Positions 8,995-19,190 of a stretch of DNA of 64,000 bases are shown here, piece by piece. The DNA is from Trichomonas vaginalis G3. Lineage: Eukaryota; Parabasalia; Trichomonadida; Trichomonadidae. The stretch spans positions 16,380,392-16,444,391 of the forward strand of contig NC_067203.1 of the NCBI RefSeq assembly GCF_026262505.1, in the 5' to 3' direction. The notes under the pieces are model-generated. The model was not told where the DNA came from. It did no database searches and was given only the letters and a program-made list of their open reading frames with translations. Within the stretch, counting starts at the first letter, position 1. Each line of letters starts with the position of its first letter. The position numbers were made by a program, and so were the translations under genes.

Positions 8995-10107
8995 ATGTTT
9001 AGTTTATTTATTTTTTTGATGACGACATTTTTTAAACGGAAACGTTCCAAGCCAAGTAATTCTCCTGTAGCATGGCATCCATCTCCAAGTGTTCAGACAG
9101 AAGATATACCTGAAACTAAAAATAATAATACTGTTAAGCTAGATTTATATGATAATATACCAAATTTCGATGAGAAGATCAAAAAACTACAAGAATCCGA
9201 GCAAGAATCATTAGTTAAAAAGCTCCGAGCTGAATTGGACCAAAAAAACCAAATGATAGATAATCTCGAAAAAGAAAATCAGAAAAAGTTACAAGAACAA
9301 CAAGATAAATTGAACGAATTGAACGCAAATATTCTTAAAATGCAAGAATTGAATAATGCATCAAGTCCAAAATCAATTGAAGATGAAAATAATCAATTAT
9401 CAGAAAAAATCAACAAACTAAAGGAAGAAAAAGCCAAGCTTGATGAACAAATTACTAAGAAACAAGTGATTTGCGACAATTTAGAAGCCGAAGTCAAAAA
9501 ATTGAATCAAGAAATGCGAGCTTTACCTCATTATCAGCAAATTAAAAAATTACAAGAATATATGTCTCAATTGGAGAGAGAAACCAATGAGAAATTAGCC
9601 TCATCGAAGAAACAAACAGAAGTCCTGAATTCTAAACTTGAGCAACTGAGAGATGAGCTTGATCAATACAATTTAACAGCAGAAGATCTTCAAAACCAAA
9701 ATTCAGAGTTATATGATCAAAGAACTGAGTTAAGATCACAATTACAATCAATTTTCCTCGAATACCAAAAACAAAGCCTTGCAATTCAAGCCCAAGGAAC
9801 ATATATACCAATTGAAAGATATAATCTTGAAATAAGCAATGCAAAGAAAGCTAATCAAAAATCTCTCGAAAAACACAGACAAGTTTGGAATAAATTCCTC
9901 GAAAAACTCCGTACAGAAAATGATGATTTAAAGAAAGAAATTGTTGTTCAGGATCAAATTGTCTCTGATTTGAAAGACAAATTCGAAAAATTATCTCATC
10001 AATATGATGAAATCAAAGCTTCTAAACAAGATGAAATCCAAAGTCTTAAGCGACAAAAGGCAAAGGCAATGGAAAATCTTGGTTTTCAGGCTCACTCAAA
10101 AATTTGA
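8995..10107 (+). CDS. Coiled-coil protein
   Basis: 370 aa. After a short N-terminus with a basic patch (FKRKRSKPS) and a Ser/Pro segment, residues about 55-360 are an almost continuous heptad-rich coiled coil (high K, E, Q, L; 'KINKLKEEKAKLDEQ'-type stretches). There are few Pro or aromatic residues. This suggests a cytoskeletal, centrosomal or tethering protein, but no family is recognised. The first 8 codons are hydrophobic (MFSLFIFL). A second ATG at 9019 (MTTFFKRKRS) may be the true start; if 8995 is used the hydrophobic start is too short for a sure signal peptide. Confidence 0.75.
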   Translation: MFSLFIFLMTTFFKRKRSKPSNSPVAWHPSPSVQTEDIPETKNNNTVKLDLYDNIPNFDEKIKKLQESEQESLVKKLRAELDQKNQMIDNLEKENQKKLQEQQDKLNELNANILKMQELNNASSPKSIEDENNQLSEKINKLKEEKAKLDEQITKKQVICDNLEAEVKKLNQEMRALPHYQQIKKLQEYMSQLERETNEKLASSKKQTEVLNSKLEQLRDELDQYNLTAEDLQNQNSELYDQRTELRSQLQSIFLEYQKQSLAIQAQGTYIPIERYNLEISNAKKANQKSLEKHRQVWNKFLEKLRTENDDLKKEIVVQDQIVSDLKDKFEKLSHQYDEIKASKQDEIQSLKRQKAKAMENLGFQAHSKI

Positions 10108-10448
10108 TTAATTTTAATTGTTTGTTTTATTGTTATATCTTTACTATAAATTGTTCTTATGCATAATAAATTTATTTTTATCATGAGACCATTCAGAACC
10201 TTATCCAATTAAATGAAAATTTAATAATCAAGAGAACCGAACATTTAGTTCATAACATTTATCATCATGAGCTTTAAATAATAAATGGAATGGGAAATCA
10301 TGAATATTAAATATATTTAAAATTAAATTTTATTATTAATCGGATTAATAGCTAAACATCTAGGTCAATTAGTGTCTAAAGAAAAAATAAATTTATTAAT
10401 AAACTCATTTTATTCATAATGATATTAAAATAAAAAAAAAAAATTCAA
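10108..10448. other. Intergenic spacer
   Basis: AT-rich 3' flanks of two convergent genes. Confidence 0.5.
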
Positions 10449-11846
10449 TTAGAATGAAGATGAATCAAATAAAGCCTTGAGTGATTTAGACTGGAAAGTA
10501 AGGCGCTTGTTATCCTCTAATATGGAGATAATTCCAGATTTGACGAGGTAAAAACATTCTTCATTTTCTGGGTTATACAAAACATCTTTCTTAACAGACG
10601 CAACATCCTTGAGGTAAGCAACAGTCTTCTTGACATTTTTAGAAGAATAAACAACAGTTGAAAGCCATTCTTTATCGCTGAAATCAATTTCATCGATTGT
10701 ACTTTGTATTGGTATTCCATCGCGTCTGTTATCACGAATAGTAGCAAATGCGCCACCGTATCCTCCAAATTTGTTGTAAATCTTCTTGACATCGTTTAAA
10801 TTGAAGTATTTATCATTTGAGAGAGATTCAACCTCCTCAAATTGAAGCTCGCCAAGGTATAGTGCTCTGCAGGATGGTATTGTTAAGATCTCTGGAACTA
10901 ATGTCTGATCTGAAATTTCTGTAACAGTTGGAGTGGATTTATAGGCCTCAGCGAAGGAACGGAGGTTCTGTAGAATCGAAGTATAGAGGTCTGATATTTC
11001 TTTGTGGTTGTTATTCAATAAAATTTCTGGAGAAACGATAAATATGACAGGTCTAAGAGCGGCAAGGGCATCAATTGCTTCAAACAAGTTGTTCATAGTT
11101 GTTGCTGGATTCCTCTCAAATCCATAAGCAATCTGTAGTAAAAGTGAAGCGATTTTCTGGAGATTTTGGTCTTTGAATTGGAAATGGATTGTCTTTGGAA
11201 CTGTTTCCTTGAGAACAGTCAATGGGGTAAGGAGTTGAACGGCTTTAGCCATTGGAATATCGATTGTTCGTCCATCAATTTTCATGAGGTTCATAAGAAG
11301 CTGTGATTGGAGAACCTTGCGTGCATCTTTCTTTGTTGCTGTTTTACTGATCTTCTGGAAATCAAAAATGAAAGGTGTTCGACCTTCACTTATCAATTCA
11401 GAAGAGAGAACTCTAATTCCGCGAGTTTTTCCGTAACCCTTGGGGCCATGAACAATGACGAATTGATCATGGCGTCTTTGGTTAATATACTTAATAATTT
11501 CATTTTTGAATTTCATATTCCAAATATAACCAATTGGTGTTTCGTATTCGACTTTGCTCCTTCTAAATGCTATTAATTTCCATAAAAGAATGATTAAAAA
11601 TAGAAGTATGTAGATAAATGTAATAGTATATATGACTTTGGGCTCTCTAAACTTGAGAAGATATGGCTTCCATTGCTCCCATTTACTTGGAGTAGCGCTC
11701 TTTTCATCCGCCGCTTCTTTGAAAGCGGATTCAAGTTGAGCTTCTGTTTCCTTTAAAGTTTCATGAGCATTAGTTTTTGATTCTTCTTGTTCTATCTTTC
11801 CTTCTTCAAGTTCTGTGTCTGGATGATTTGATTCTTTTTCGGTCAT
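10449..11846 (-). CDS. Membrane-anchored P-loop ATPase of unknown role
   Basis: 465 aa. The order is an acidic N-terminus rich in Glu (residues 1-60), one transmembrane helix (about 70-92, IYTITFIYILLFLIILLWKL), then a domain with Walker A GPKGYGKT at about residue 133. A hydrophobic strand PVIFIVSPE near 235 sits where Walker B would be but lacks the usual acidic pair. The C-terminal part is alpha-helical. The architecture resembles AAA+/STAND-type ATPases tethered to a membrane. The open frame runs upstream to 11948, but the ATG at 11846 is preferred. It begins a normal acidic protein and lies 25 bases from the AAAAGTGACA box, which would otherwise be inside coding sequence. Confidence 0.65.
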   Translation of the reverse strand: MTEKESNHPDTELEEGKIEQEESKTNAHETLKETEAQLESAFKEAADEKSATPSKWEQWKPYLLKFREPKVIYTITFIYILLFLIILLWKLIAFRRSKVEYETPIGYIWNMKFKNEIIKYINQRRHDQFVIVHGPKGYGKTRGIRVLSSELISEGRTPFIFDFQKISKTATKKDARKVLQSQLLMNLMKIDGRTIDIPMAKAVQLLTPLTVLKETVPKTIHFQFKDQNLQKIASLLLQIAYGFERNPATTMNNLFEAIDALAALRPVIFIVSPEILLNNNHKEISDLYTSILQNLRSFAEAYKSTPTVTEISDQTLVPEILTIPSCRALYLGELQFEEVESLSNDKYFNLNDVKKIYNKFGGYGGAFATIRDNRRDGIPIQSTIDEIDFSDKEWLSTVVYSSKNVKKTVAYLKDVASVKKDVLYNPENEECFYLVKSGIISILEDNKRLTFQSKSLKALFDSSSF

Positions 11847-11870
11847 CCAAAATAAATTAGATAAATATTG

Positions 11871-11882
11871 AAAAAAGTGACA
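11871..11882. promoter_or_regulatory. AAAAAAGTGACA box in reverse orientation
   Basis: Reads on the plus strand while the gene it precedes (ATG at 11846) is on the minus strand. This shows the box can act in either orientation if it is a promoter element. Confidence 0.45.
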
Positions 11883-12689
11883 ACAATAAAATTTATCTAT
11901 GTCACGTTTACAGGTCTTTGGATTTTTTTTTCCTGCTTGAAGTATCATAAAACGGATATCTTTATAATATGAATCGCCACATCAAAGGAATGCCTGGTGG
12001 CTTAGGATTCTTGAATGAATTATTACAAATCAAATAAGAAAATTTATTTTGAAAATTCTCAAAGTCTATAAATCATAAGCTTATGTATAAAATATAAACT
12101 GCAACAAAGTAGTTTGTTATTTTTATTTGATATCAGTTTGATCCCTTAAAGAATATTTATAAAAGATTTGATACTATGCTATTTTCTGAATAATGCAATT
12201 GAATTAGGCAATATTGCAACAATAGCTATAAGTTCGATAAAAGTTGCGCAAAAAAATAGCATTAAAACATAAAGATAAAAAAAATATCCAGAGAATAATA
12301 TGAATACATCAAAAATGCATTATCAACATGAAAGCATAGATATGCCAAGTGATTATAGTGCACATAAGAACATTATATTATTTCAAATTAAAATAATCAA
12401 CGCAACATATATGAATGGTAATGCTATCAAATCAATTTTATAATAATACAGTTGATATCACATTCCGAAAACCTTAAACAATTAATATTCGCATAGAATT
12501 ACGATCTTTCAAGTGTGTTTTATTTCAGAAGAGAAAATAAAGTTGACATTTATTATAATGAAATGAAATTAAAGATAAAAACAAATAGAAGAAAGTTGCA
12601 AAAAACAATTCAATTTGAAACAAAAGAGAAGTATCAAAACAAGTTTTAAAATAAATAAAAATGTATTCTCTATAGGTATATATAATAAA
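11883..12689. other. Intergenic spacer
   Basis: AT-rich, no gene supported on either strand. Confidence 0.5.
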
Positions 12690-13193
12690 TCAAAAAGTTG
12701 AGTTGAAGAACTCTTCGAATGGTATTTTGTCGATGTTGAAAATTTCAGAAAAATCATCATTGCTCTTAATCGATATGATGGATGACATAGGTTGAGGCTG
12801 TGATATAGGTTTTGCACGTTTTGGCTGCTTTATGATTTCTTTTGCAGCTTGTCTCTGAGCACGTCGTTGACGAAGCTTGTATCTATTGCGAACGCAATTT
12901 CCAGATCTATTAGGGAAAAACTCTGCAATTTTATGCCATCTTGATCCATATTCAGAATATAATTCATCCAAAAGTTGATCTTCTTCCTGAGTCCAAGGAT
13001 CGTTGGATAACTCTGGAGATATATAATTAATCCATCTTTCACGACATTGACGTGGTGTTCTATTCTTCATATCCCTAGAAATTCTGTCCCAATCACCAGG
13101 TCCATATTTTTGAACGAGGTTAGTCAGTATCTGATCTTCTTGAGGAGTAAATTTGATCTTAGGTACGTAGCAGTGAGCCATTGAGCGAGACAT
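12690..13193 (-). CDS. R2R3 Myb-type DNA-binding protein
   Basis: 167 aa. There are two Myb repeats. The first (about residues 12-60) reads KFTPQEDQIL...YGPGDWDRISRDMKNRTPRQCRERW. The second (about 61-110) reads PWTQEEDQLLDELYSEYGSRWHKIAEFFPNRSGNCVRNRY. The regularly spaced Trp residues and Q-C-R-E-R-W recognition helix are intact. A basic segment and a short acidic tail follow. Trichomonads have many small Myb factors, some binding core promoters; this one is a likely nuclear transcription regulator. The frame opens at 13268, but an initiator TCATTA at 13228-13233 on the coding strand places the mRNA start downstream of that, so 13193 (or 13181) is the start. Confidence 0.9.
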   Translation of the reverse strand: MSRSMAHCYVPKIKFTPQEDQILTNLVQKYGPGDWDRISRDMKNRTPRQCRERWINYISPELSNDPWTQEEDQLLDELYSEYGSRWHKIAEFFPNRSGNCVRNRYKLRQRRAQRQAAKEIIKQPKRAKPISQPQPMSSIISIKSNDDFSEIFNIDKIPFEEFFNSTF

Positions 13194-13227
13194 GATTTGA
13201 GATGTATCTGGTAGGATTAAGATATTA

Positions 13228-13233
13228 TAATGA
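13228..13233 (-). promoter_or_regulatory. Initiator-like TCATTA
   Basis: Matches TCAYTW and lies 35 bases upstream of the Myb ATG at 13193. Confidence 0.45.
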
Positions 13234-15870
13234 AAAATTGTATGGGACATTCGAATTGATAGGGGCATAACATAATTTTGTGAGAAACCGCCATCTCAAG
13301 TCAAATTTTGAATACCAATTACTTCTAATGCACGTTGAATTTTCTATTCAATTGATTGAAAGACTCCGGAAAAATTAGAGGAAGAATTTGTACTGATTAA
13401 TTTATCAAAAAAGAGAACATTATAAATTTTTTTTGTTCAAATAGATGGATCAATTATCTTATAAACATGTATTATACAAAAGAATTTTATAGATCCGTGA
13501 ATATCTTATTGAAAAGTTATAATTGAATAATTGAAGCGAGAATATTTGTTAGCATCTTATTTTTTCTGGTTATTATGAGTGAACACATGATGCTCTATAT
13601 AATTTGTTTTAACTAATATCCATAAGAAATTAGTTTACTTTTGAGACAGCGCAGTAAATTTTTAAAATTTTGGCAAAATATTATAGATCATATGTATTGT
13701 ATCAACAATGCAAGAAATTCTTTTTGATAAAAATTGAGAGAGATATTTTAATTATTTCACAATTATTATAACATAGGCTATTGATCGCTATAATAATACA
13801 TTAAATTTGAGAATCTTTTTAAATTTTGAAATGATTATTTAATCACTTTTTAACAAATAAAAATCTTGATGTAATATAGTTAAACGTTATTTCTGAGACA
13901 ATTAACATTCGATATAACGTCGGAAAAATAACTCCGTAGCATAAATTTAACTTGTAGCACCCGTATTTTTCAATAAAACTGGGTTATTTTTGATAGCCAT
14001 ACTACTCTACATCTGTTTATATGCATACAGCCGTGATGATACATGAAAATTCCAAACCTAAATTCTTAATTTCAAGATAATCATCAAAACTCAAGTTTGT
14101 ATAATAAGCGTAGATATTGCATGCTTATCCAATATCCTCTTAATACACATAAAACATTTTGGTTAACTCGGCAAATTGAAGTTAATAAGAATCTAATTTT
14201 TGAGATATCGTTGGTAAAATCACCCCAAATTTCACCAGTGTGGAGCTCATCTGATATAGAGCAAATTCTATTTCAAAAGTTTGCTCATTTGTATTCAAAA
14301 ATTCCTCTGCTACAAGTTAAAATTCCCACTTTTGGGTTATTTTTTCGACGTTATATGAATTGTAAATTTTCAATTGTTATTAATTGCTATTAATAATATT
14401 GCGTAATTATAGTGGAAATTGTAACATTATTACCTTTATTTGAAGTAAGTTGGATTATTTCAAATTATCAAAAGTTCATTTCAAAAATTCGACCGTAATT
14501 TTTTTGGCTGTTTTTATTTGATTACTATATTAATATGTCGAGTTTCTACGGTTTGACACCAGAACATAAAAATTGGTCCACCATATTTAAAAAAACAGCA
14601 CTAAAAAATAATTAATACGACAATAAAATAATATCGTTTCATTGATCAACCTTTTCGAACTTTCAATTTTATTCGTTGGTAATTTATTGAGATGAAAAAG
14701 AGGTTATTTAATTTTCAATATGCATTCAAATATTGAATGTTTTTCAATCAAGTTCTCAAAATTACTTTTTTGATTCGACTTTGAATCTATTTTCTGGTAT
14801 TCTGTTTATTAACTCATATTGTCTTATTCCTGATTCACTTACTCCCCATTGCACATCATTTCCCCATTTTATCTCGTTTCTTTTTCCAAAATCATTTTTT
14901 TTTTCGAATCATTCACATAATCTTTTATTTCTTAACAAAATTACAATTCTAATTCAATATATTTATAGTTTTTGATTATTAACTCATTTATTTATAAAAA
15001 ATTCATTTCAAATTACTTTAAAACGTTTCAATTTCACTGTTTTCTTCAATCAAATTCCTTAATTCATTATAAATATTACAAAATGTTCAAAATTAATAAT
15101 TCGAATAAATCATTCCTTACAACAATCACTAGCTTTTCAGAATATCATAATATTTCAAGTTAGACAGCAAATTTCGATTTTAAGTTCATTTTTCTTGTAC
15201 TTCATTTCAAAATGAATATAAATTTGGAATTTCAGATCTTCTATCATTAAGATTTAAAGTTAAGACAATTCAAAAATCATTCGTTAGCTTTTTATTAAAT
15301 GATTTTTGTCAATCTTATTATTAAAATAAAATATTTTCCATTTTCCCTTTGTACTAAGAAAATATTTAATTTATTTTTAATACAATTTCTCTATCATTGA
15401 ACTGAACTTTTTTTATTAACTCAATTTTATTTATTTAGCTTTTTTTGTATATTTTTAACAAACAAAAGTTATATTTATAGCAAAAAGATAAAATTGCTAA
15501 TGTGAAAACAAATGTCAAACTTTTGTTAGCTAAACTTCCTTTAAAAGCTTGTTTTATTATCTTTAAAAACATTTTATGACGTGTTTTTGGTTATGTTAAT
15601 GTATTTATAATTATAATTTCAGGGGAATATTGAATGTTAAGTTTATTTCTGTTCATTGCACACCTGATCAAATTTGATGATTTAAAGTTACTCACAACTG
15701 CTAATGAAAGAATTTCCAGACGATTATTTTAAATTTCAGAAAATTATATTCATCTGTTTCGGCGTTTACCAAAATATGAGATACTTTTAAACTAAAAAAT
15801 GATAACATTTAATAAAACAAACAAGGAATATATTGTGCATTAAAATTAAATAATAATGCATTTGATACAA
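13234..15870. other. Long AT-rich gene-free region
   Basis: About 2.6 kb. The open frames here start at non-ATG codons or are low-complexity Phe/Ser/Leu translations of T-rich DNA. No domain or repeat was recognised. Confidence 0.5.
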
Positions 15871-16323
15871 TTACTTCCAAAAGGCAGGAAGTGGGGCAAC
15901 TGATGGCTTATTCGGGATTGAGGGAATTATAGGTGTTTGGGTATCCTGACGGGTGAATTCTCTTTCCACCATCCTATTGAAACGTTTAACAATTTTGATA
16001 TAGTATTGGGGACTTGAATCAAGTTTGAAATACATTTGATCTTTCATTCTTTCGATTTCAAACTTTGGGCCGGCTGGCAAGTTGCTTTCTAGCACTAGTG
16101 ACTTCTGTTGAACAGAAGATGTTTGAGGAATTATGTAGATGTGATCACCACTAGTGATTTTGTAATCAAATAATGTAAGATTTGGTACTAGAATAGAGTT
16201 TCTGTATAAAATCAAAGTTTCTAAAGAAGGATTGAATCTTTGCTGAACTGTACGTATTGTATCAGTGTTTGAGAATTTGCATGAATGAATCTTATTGTCG
16301 AAAGTGTGGATGAAAAGCTCCAT
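15871..16323 (-). CDS. Protein with N-terminal ubiquitin-like domain
   Basis: 150 aa. Residues 1-66 follow the beta-grasp pattern of ubiquitin: MELFIHTFDNKIHSCKFSNTDTIRTVQQRF, then LILYRNSIL (like LIFAGKQL), then DYKITSGDHIYII (like DYNIQKESTLHLV). There is no C-terminal Gly-Gly, so it is a built-in ubiquitin-like domain rather than a modifier. The remaining 85 residues hold a helical segment and a Pro-rich tail. The partner and role are unknown. The coding strand has the initiator TCATTTTCC immediately upstream of the ATG. Confidence 0.7.
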   Translation of the reverse strand: MELFIHTFDNKIHSCKFSNTDTIRTVQQRFNPSLETLILYRNSILVPNLTLFDYKITSGDHIYIIPQTSSVQQKSLVLESNLPAGPKFEIERMKDQMYFKLDSSPQYYIKIVKRFNRMVEREFTRQDTQTPIIPSIPNKPSVAPLPAFWK

Positions 16324-16332
16324 TGGAAAATG
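16324..16332 (-). promoter_or_regulatory. Initiator-like TCATTTTCC
   Basis: Matches the TCAYTW core. It lies directly before the ATG of the ubiquitin-like gene. Confidence 0.5.
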
Positions 16333-17658
16333 AGCACTAAAAATAATTTGAATATTCCCATCACAATTTGAATGTGCACAGAAATTAATGTTACGGTTCT
16401 AGAATATTATTTATATATACATACTAAATACATTATCATCTATGCTAATTAGCCAAAATTAAATACTTTTTATTCAAATCCAGCTTTTCAATTTTGGCCA
16501 TTATTTTTTGAAAAAGGCGACCGAGTAAGTTGGAAGATTATCTTCAAAAATACAAACTCAAATTTCGGATCGATAAGAATATTTTTTGAGATCAATTTTT
16601 CGCATTTGAGAGATTATCGGATTTTATTTTAATATCATAAAGATATTTAACTGGAATTTATCAATTATTTTTGGAATATTTTCGAATTTTTTTTCTCTCA
16701 AATTTGGCCAAAATTTTTAATCGCTCACAAAAATTAAAGAATTCTGTATAGTTCTACTAATAGAATTTGGAATAAACGAAAAGATTTGTAAGGAAACTTT
16801 TGAAAGGAATTCCGGAAATAATAAAAAGTAAACAGAGAGACTTATTTTTCCGAAAATATTACCTCTATCATATTTCTATCTCAAATAATCATTTAATTTT
16901 CCAGTTTAAGCATATGATTAATTTTGAATCTATCGTTCAAAAATTCACAAAGTTTTCTGATTATAATTCACCGTTTCAATGGCAAATTTCTTTTACAAAA
17001 TAAATTACAAAATAATTCTTATAATTAATAGCATACTCCTAATAATTTTTCATCGATTTTTTCAGTAAACACTCAAATAAAAAAAAATGATCCTCTACAA
17101 TATAAATTCCTTTTCGGGTTCAATTTGATCTGAATTAATTTTAAATTGATGCGTGCATTCTTCTCTTTGTATTCTCAGCTCCTTTTATATTCATTGATCT
17201 TTTAATATTTACCTGAAAATGGAAATCAATAATCTGTTCTCCAATGTGCGCATTAATGGAATAGCTACTCGATTCTCATTTTTCTAAGGATATCTTTTAT
17301 TCGTACATTTTAATGGGCTAAACTTTTCAAAATTTGGAACTGAAATAAAATTTCTATTTCTTGTTTAAATATTGAAATATTTTCAAATTTTAATAAGGAT
17401 AGTAATTAAAAATTCATTAATTTCTTAGACAATTTTTATTGTTCATTGATCATTATTCAAGGAATCTTAGATATTTCGAATTTGTTCTTGATTTTTGGTT
17501 TTTAAGCGTTTCCTAACAAAATAAATTGTAAACTGCTTATTTAGTATATTCAAAATTATATTTGCCAGGCTTTATACCGGTATATTGATGTTGAAGCTGT
17601 TGAACTATCTTTTACTTCCATCCAACAAGTTCATTTAATGTAAATGTAATAAAAATTA
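16333..17658. other. AT-rich gene-free region
   Basis: No gene supported. Confidence 0.5.
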
Positions 17659-17734
17659 ATTATCAAACATACGATTATTTTTGATTCAAATGCTGATCGG
17701 CAATAGAATCGAAAATAATGGTATGTTTGATAAT
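17659..17734. repeat. 29-bp inverted repeat with short loop
   Basis: Arms 17659-17687 and 17706-17734 are reverse complements with a few mismatches, beginning ATTATCAAACATAC, around an 18-base spacer. It could be a hairpin or a remnant MITE. Confidence 0.75.
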
Positions 17735-17780
17735 TTCTTTTTTATTTGTAAAAATCATTTTGGGAAAATAAATTTCACAT
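17732..17780. repeat. Dispersed 49-bp repeat, copy 1
   Basis: Nearly identical (one difference seen) to 22247-22295, starting AATTTCTTTTTTATTTG. Both copies lie in flanks of surface-associated or ankyrin genes. Confidence 0.8.
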
Positions 17781-17894
17781 ATTTCATTCCTCAAATATTT
17801 CATCAAAATTTTGGAATTTAATAAATATATCTCATTAGTATTGTTATATGTTTAAAGTAACAAAAGCTTTTACTATTATATTTATTATAACTTT

Positions 17895-18627
17895 TCAATT
17901 GATATTTGTGCTATGAGAAAGAAGAAGTTCGGCCATACTATTATTAAATTCTGCATGATTTAAAAGCTGTTTTTCCATCTCCTTATTTTTAATTGATATT
18001 TGCACCATATGAAATAAGAAGTTTGACTATTTCATAACTATTATATTTTGTTGCAACATCAAGAGGTGTTTTTCCATTATTATCTTTTTCATTGATATTT
18101 GCACCGTGTAAAATAAGAAGTTCGACTATTTCTCTATTATTTTTATATGTTGCCTCATGAAGAGCTGTTTTTTCATTATTATCTTTTTCATTGATATTTG
18201 CACCGTGTAAAATAAGAAGTTCGACTATTTCTCTATTATTTTTATATGTTGCCTCATGAAGAGCTGTTTTTCCATCTACATCTTTTTCATTGATTTGTGC
18301 ATCATGTGAATATAGAAATTCGACTCTTATTTCACTATTATTTAATACTGCATAATGAAGAGGATAATCATCTGATATGAATTTCACAAGTTTTAAGTAT
18401 GATGTTGTATAACGATTATTATACTTTATGATATTTAAAATATCTCTAATAATTAGTTGAGGATGGTATTTATTTGAATCAATCAAATTTGTTTTGATCA
18501 TTTTGTAAATCGAGTTTAATTCTTCATCGTTTTTCGATTTTAACTGATACAACGCAATGTATGAATCAATGTAATTTTTATAGATATTTCTCAATTCGCT
18601 GAATCAATTTGGAAGAATGTCTTGATG
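17895..18627 (-). pseudogene. Decayed ankyrin-repeat (DUF3447-type) gene
   Basis: The main open part is 17989-18594 (201 aa). Its N-terminus (RNIYKNYIDSYIALYQLK...YHPQLIIRDILNII) is that of the large Trichomonas ankyrin family, followed by ankyrin repeats of the form KTALHEATYKNNREIVELLILHGANINEKD. The family start MSHQDI lies upstream at 18627, but codon 10 is TGA. The central DUF3447 segment is missing: the family sequence jumps from FISDDY straight into ankyrin repeats. Downstream of the stop at 17989, another repeat (GDGKTA...AEFNNSMAELLLSH) persists with stops and a frame change. Two adjacent repeats are almost identical at DNA level. A short functional protein from the inner ATG cannot be excluded. 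Confidence 0.75.
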
Positions 18628-19190
18628 TGACATCCAAAAAAATCTATTAGTTACTTTTCTAAATTTTACCACATTAAATACCTTTTGAATTCATTAGGAA
18701 TGAAAAGTCAATGTTATCCATGTGGATAACAATAAACTCAATAAGCATACCATGTTTCTTTTTGTCCGAAAGAGTTAAATAAAACTTTATGATATACAGT
18801 ATGAAGACATAAACGTACTAAGATTCAGTAGTCCACAAAACAAATTCGATATTATATAATTTCTAACCTCAGGTGACTACGCTTGCCCTTCGGGCAAACA
18901 TGCATACTTCGGCAAAAATAAACATATATTGATTATAGGAAAAGTGTTTATTCAAATAAATTTAAGTGTATTGATTAATATTCGATTTCATTTGGATTAA
19001 TTAATTAATGTTATTGTAAGTGATTTCATTTACAATAACAACAAAATTACTTTTGCTTGTGAAAAAACAATTTAATTTTGTTTTAGATTAAATATCAAAA
19101 TTAATTTTATTTTCAATTAAATTTGAAAATTAATTTTAGTTTAAATTTGAATTTAATTTAAATTTGATCACGTGCATCATCTTATCAAAC
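18628..19190. other. Intergenic spacer with a short palindrome
   Basis: AT-rich. Near 18888 the sequence TTGCCCTTCGGGCAA forms a small GC hairpin; no gene. Confidence 0.4.

Noticed and set aside
11847-11948. Upstream extension of the P-loop ATPase
   Set aside because: It would place the AAAAGTGACA box inside the coding region and adds a Cys/Phe-rich stretch unlike the rest.
14097-15163. Several open frames of 60-98 codons
   Set aside because: They start at non-ATG codons or are T-rich, Phe/Ser/Leu-dominated translations without domain pattern or promoter signal.
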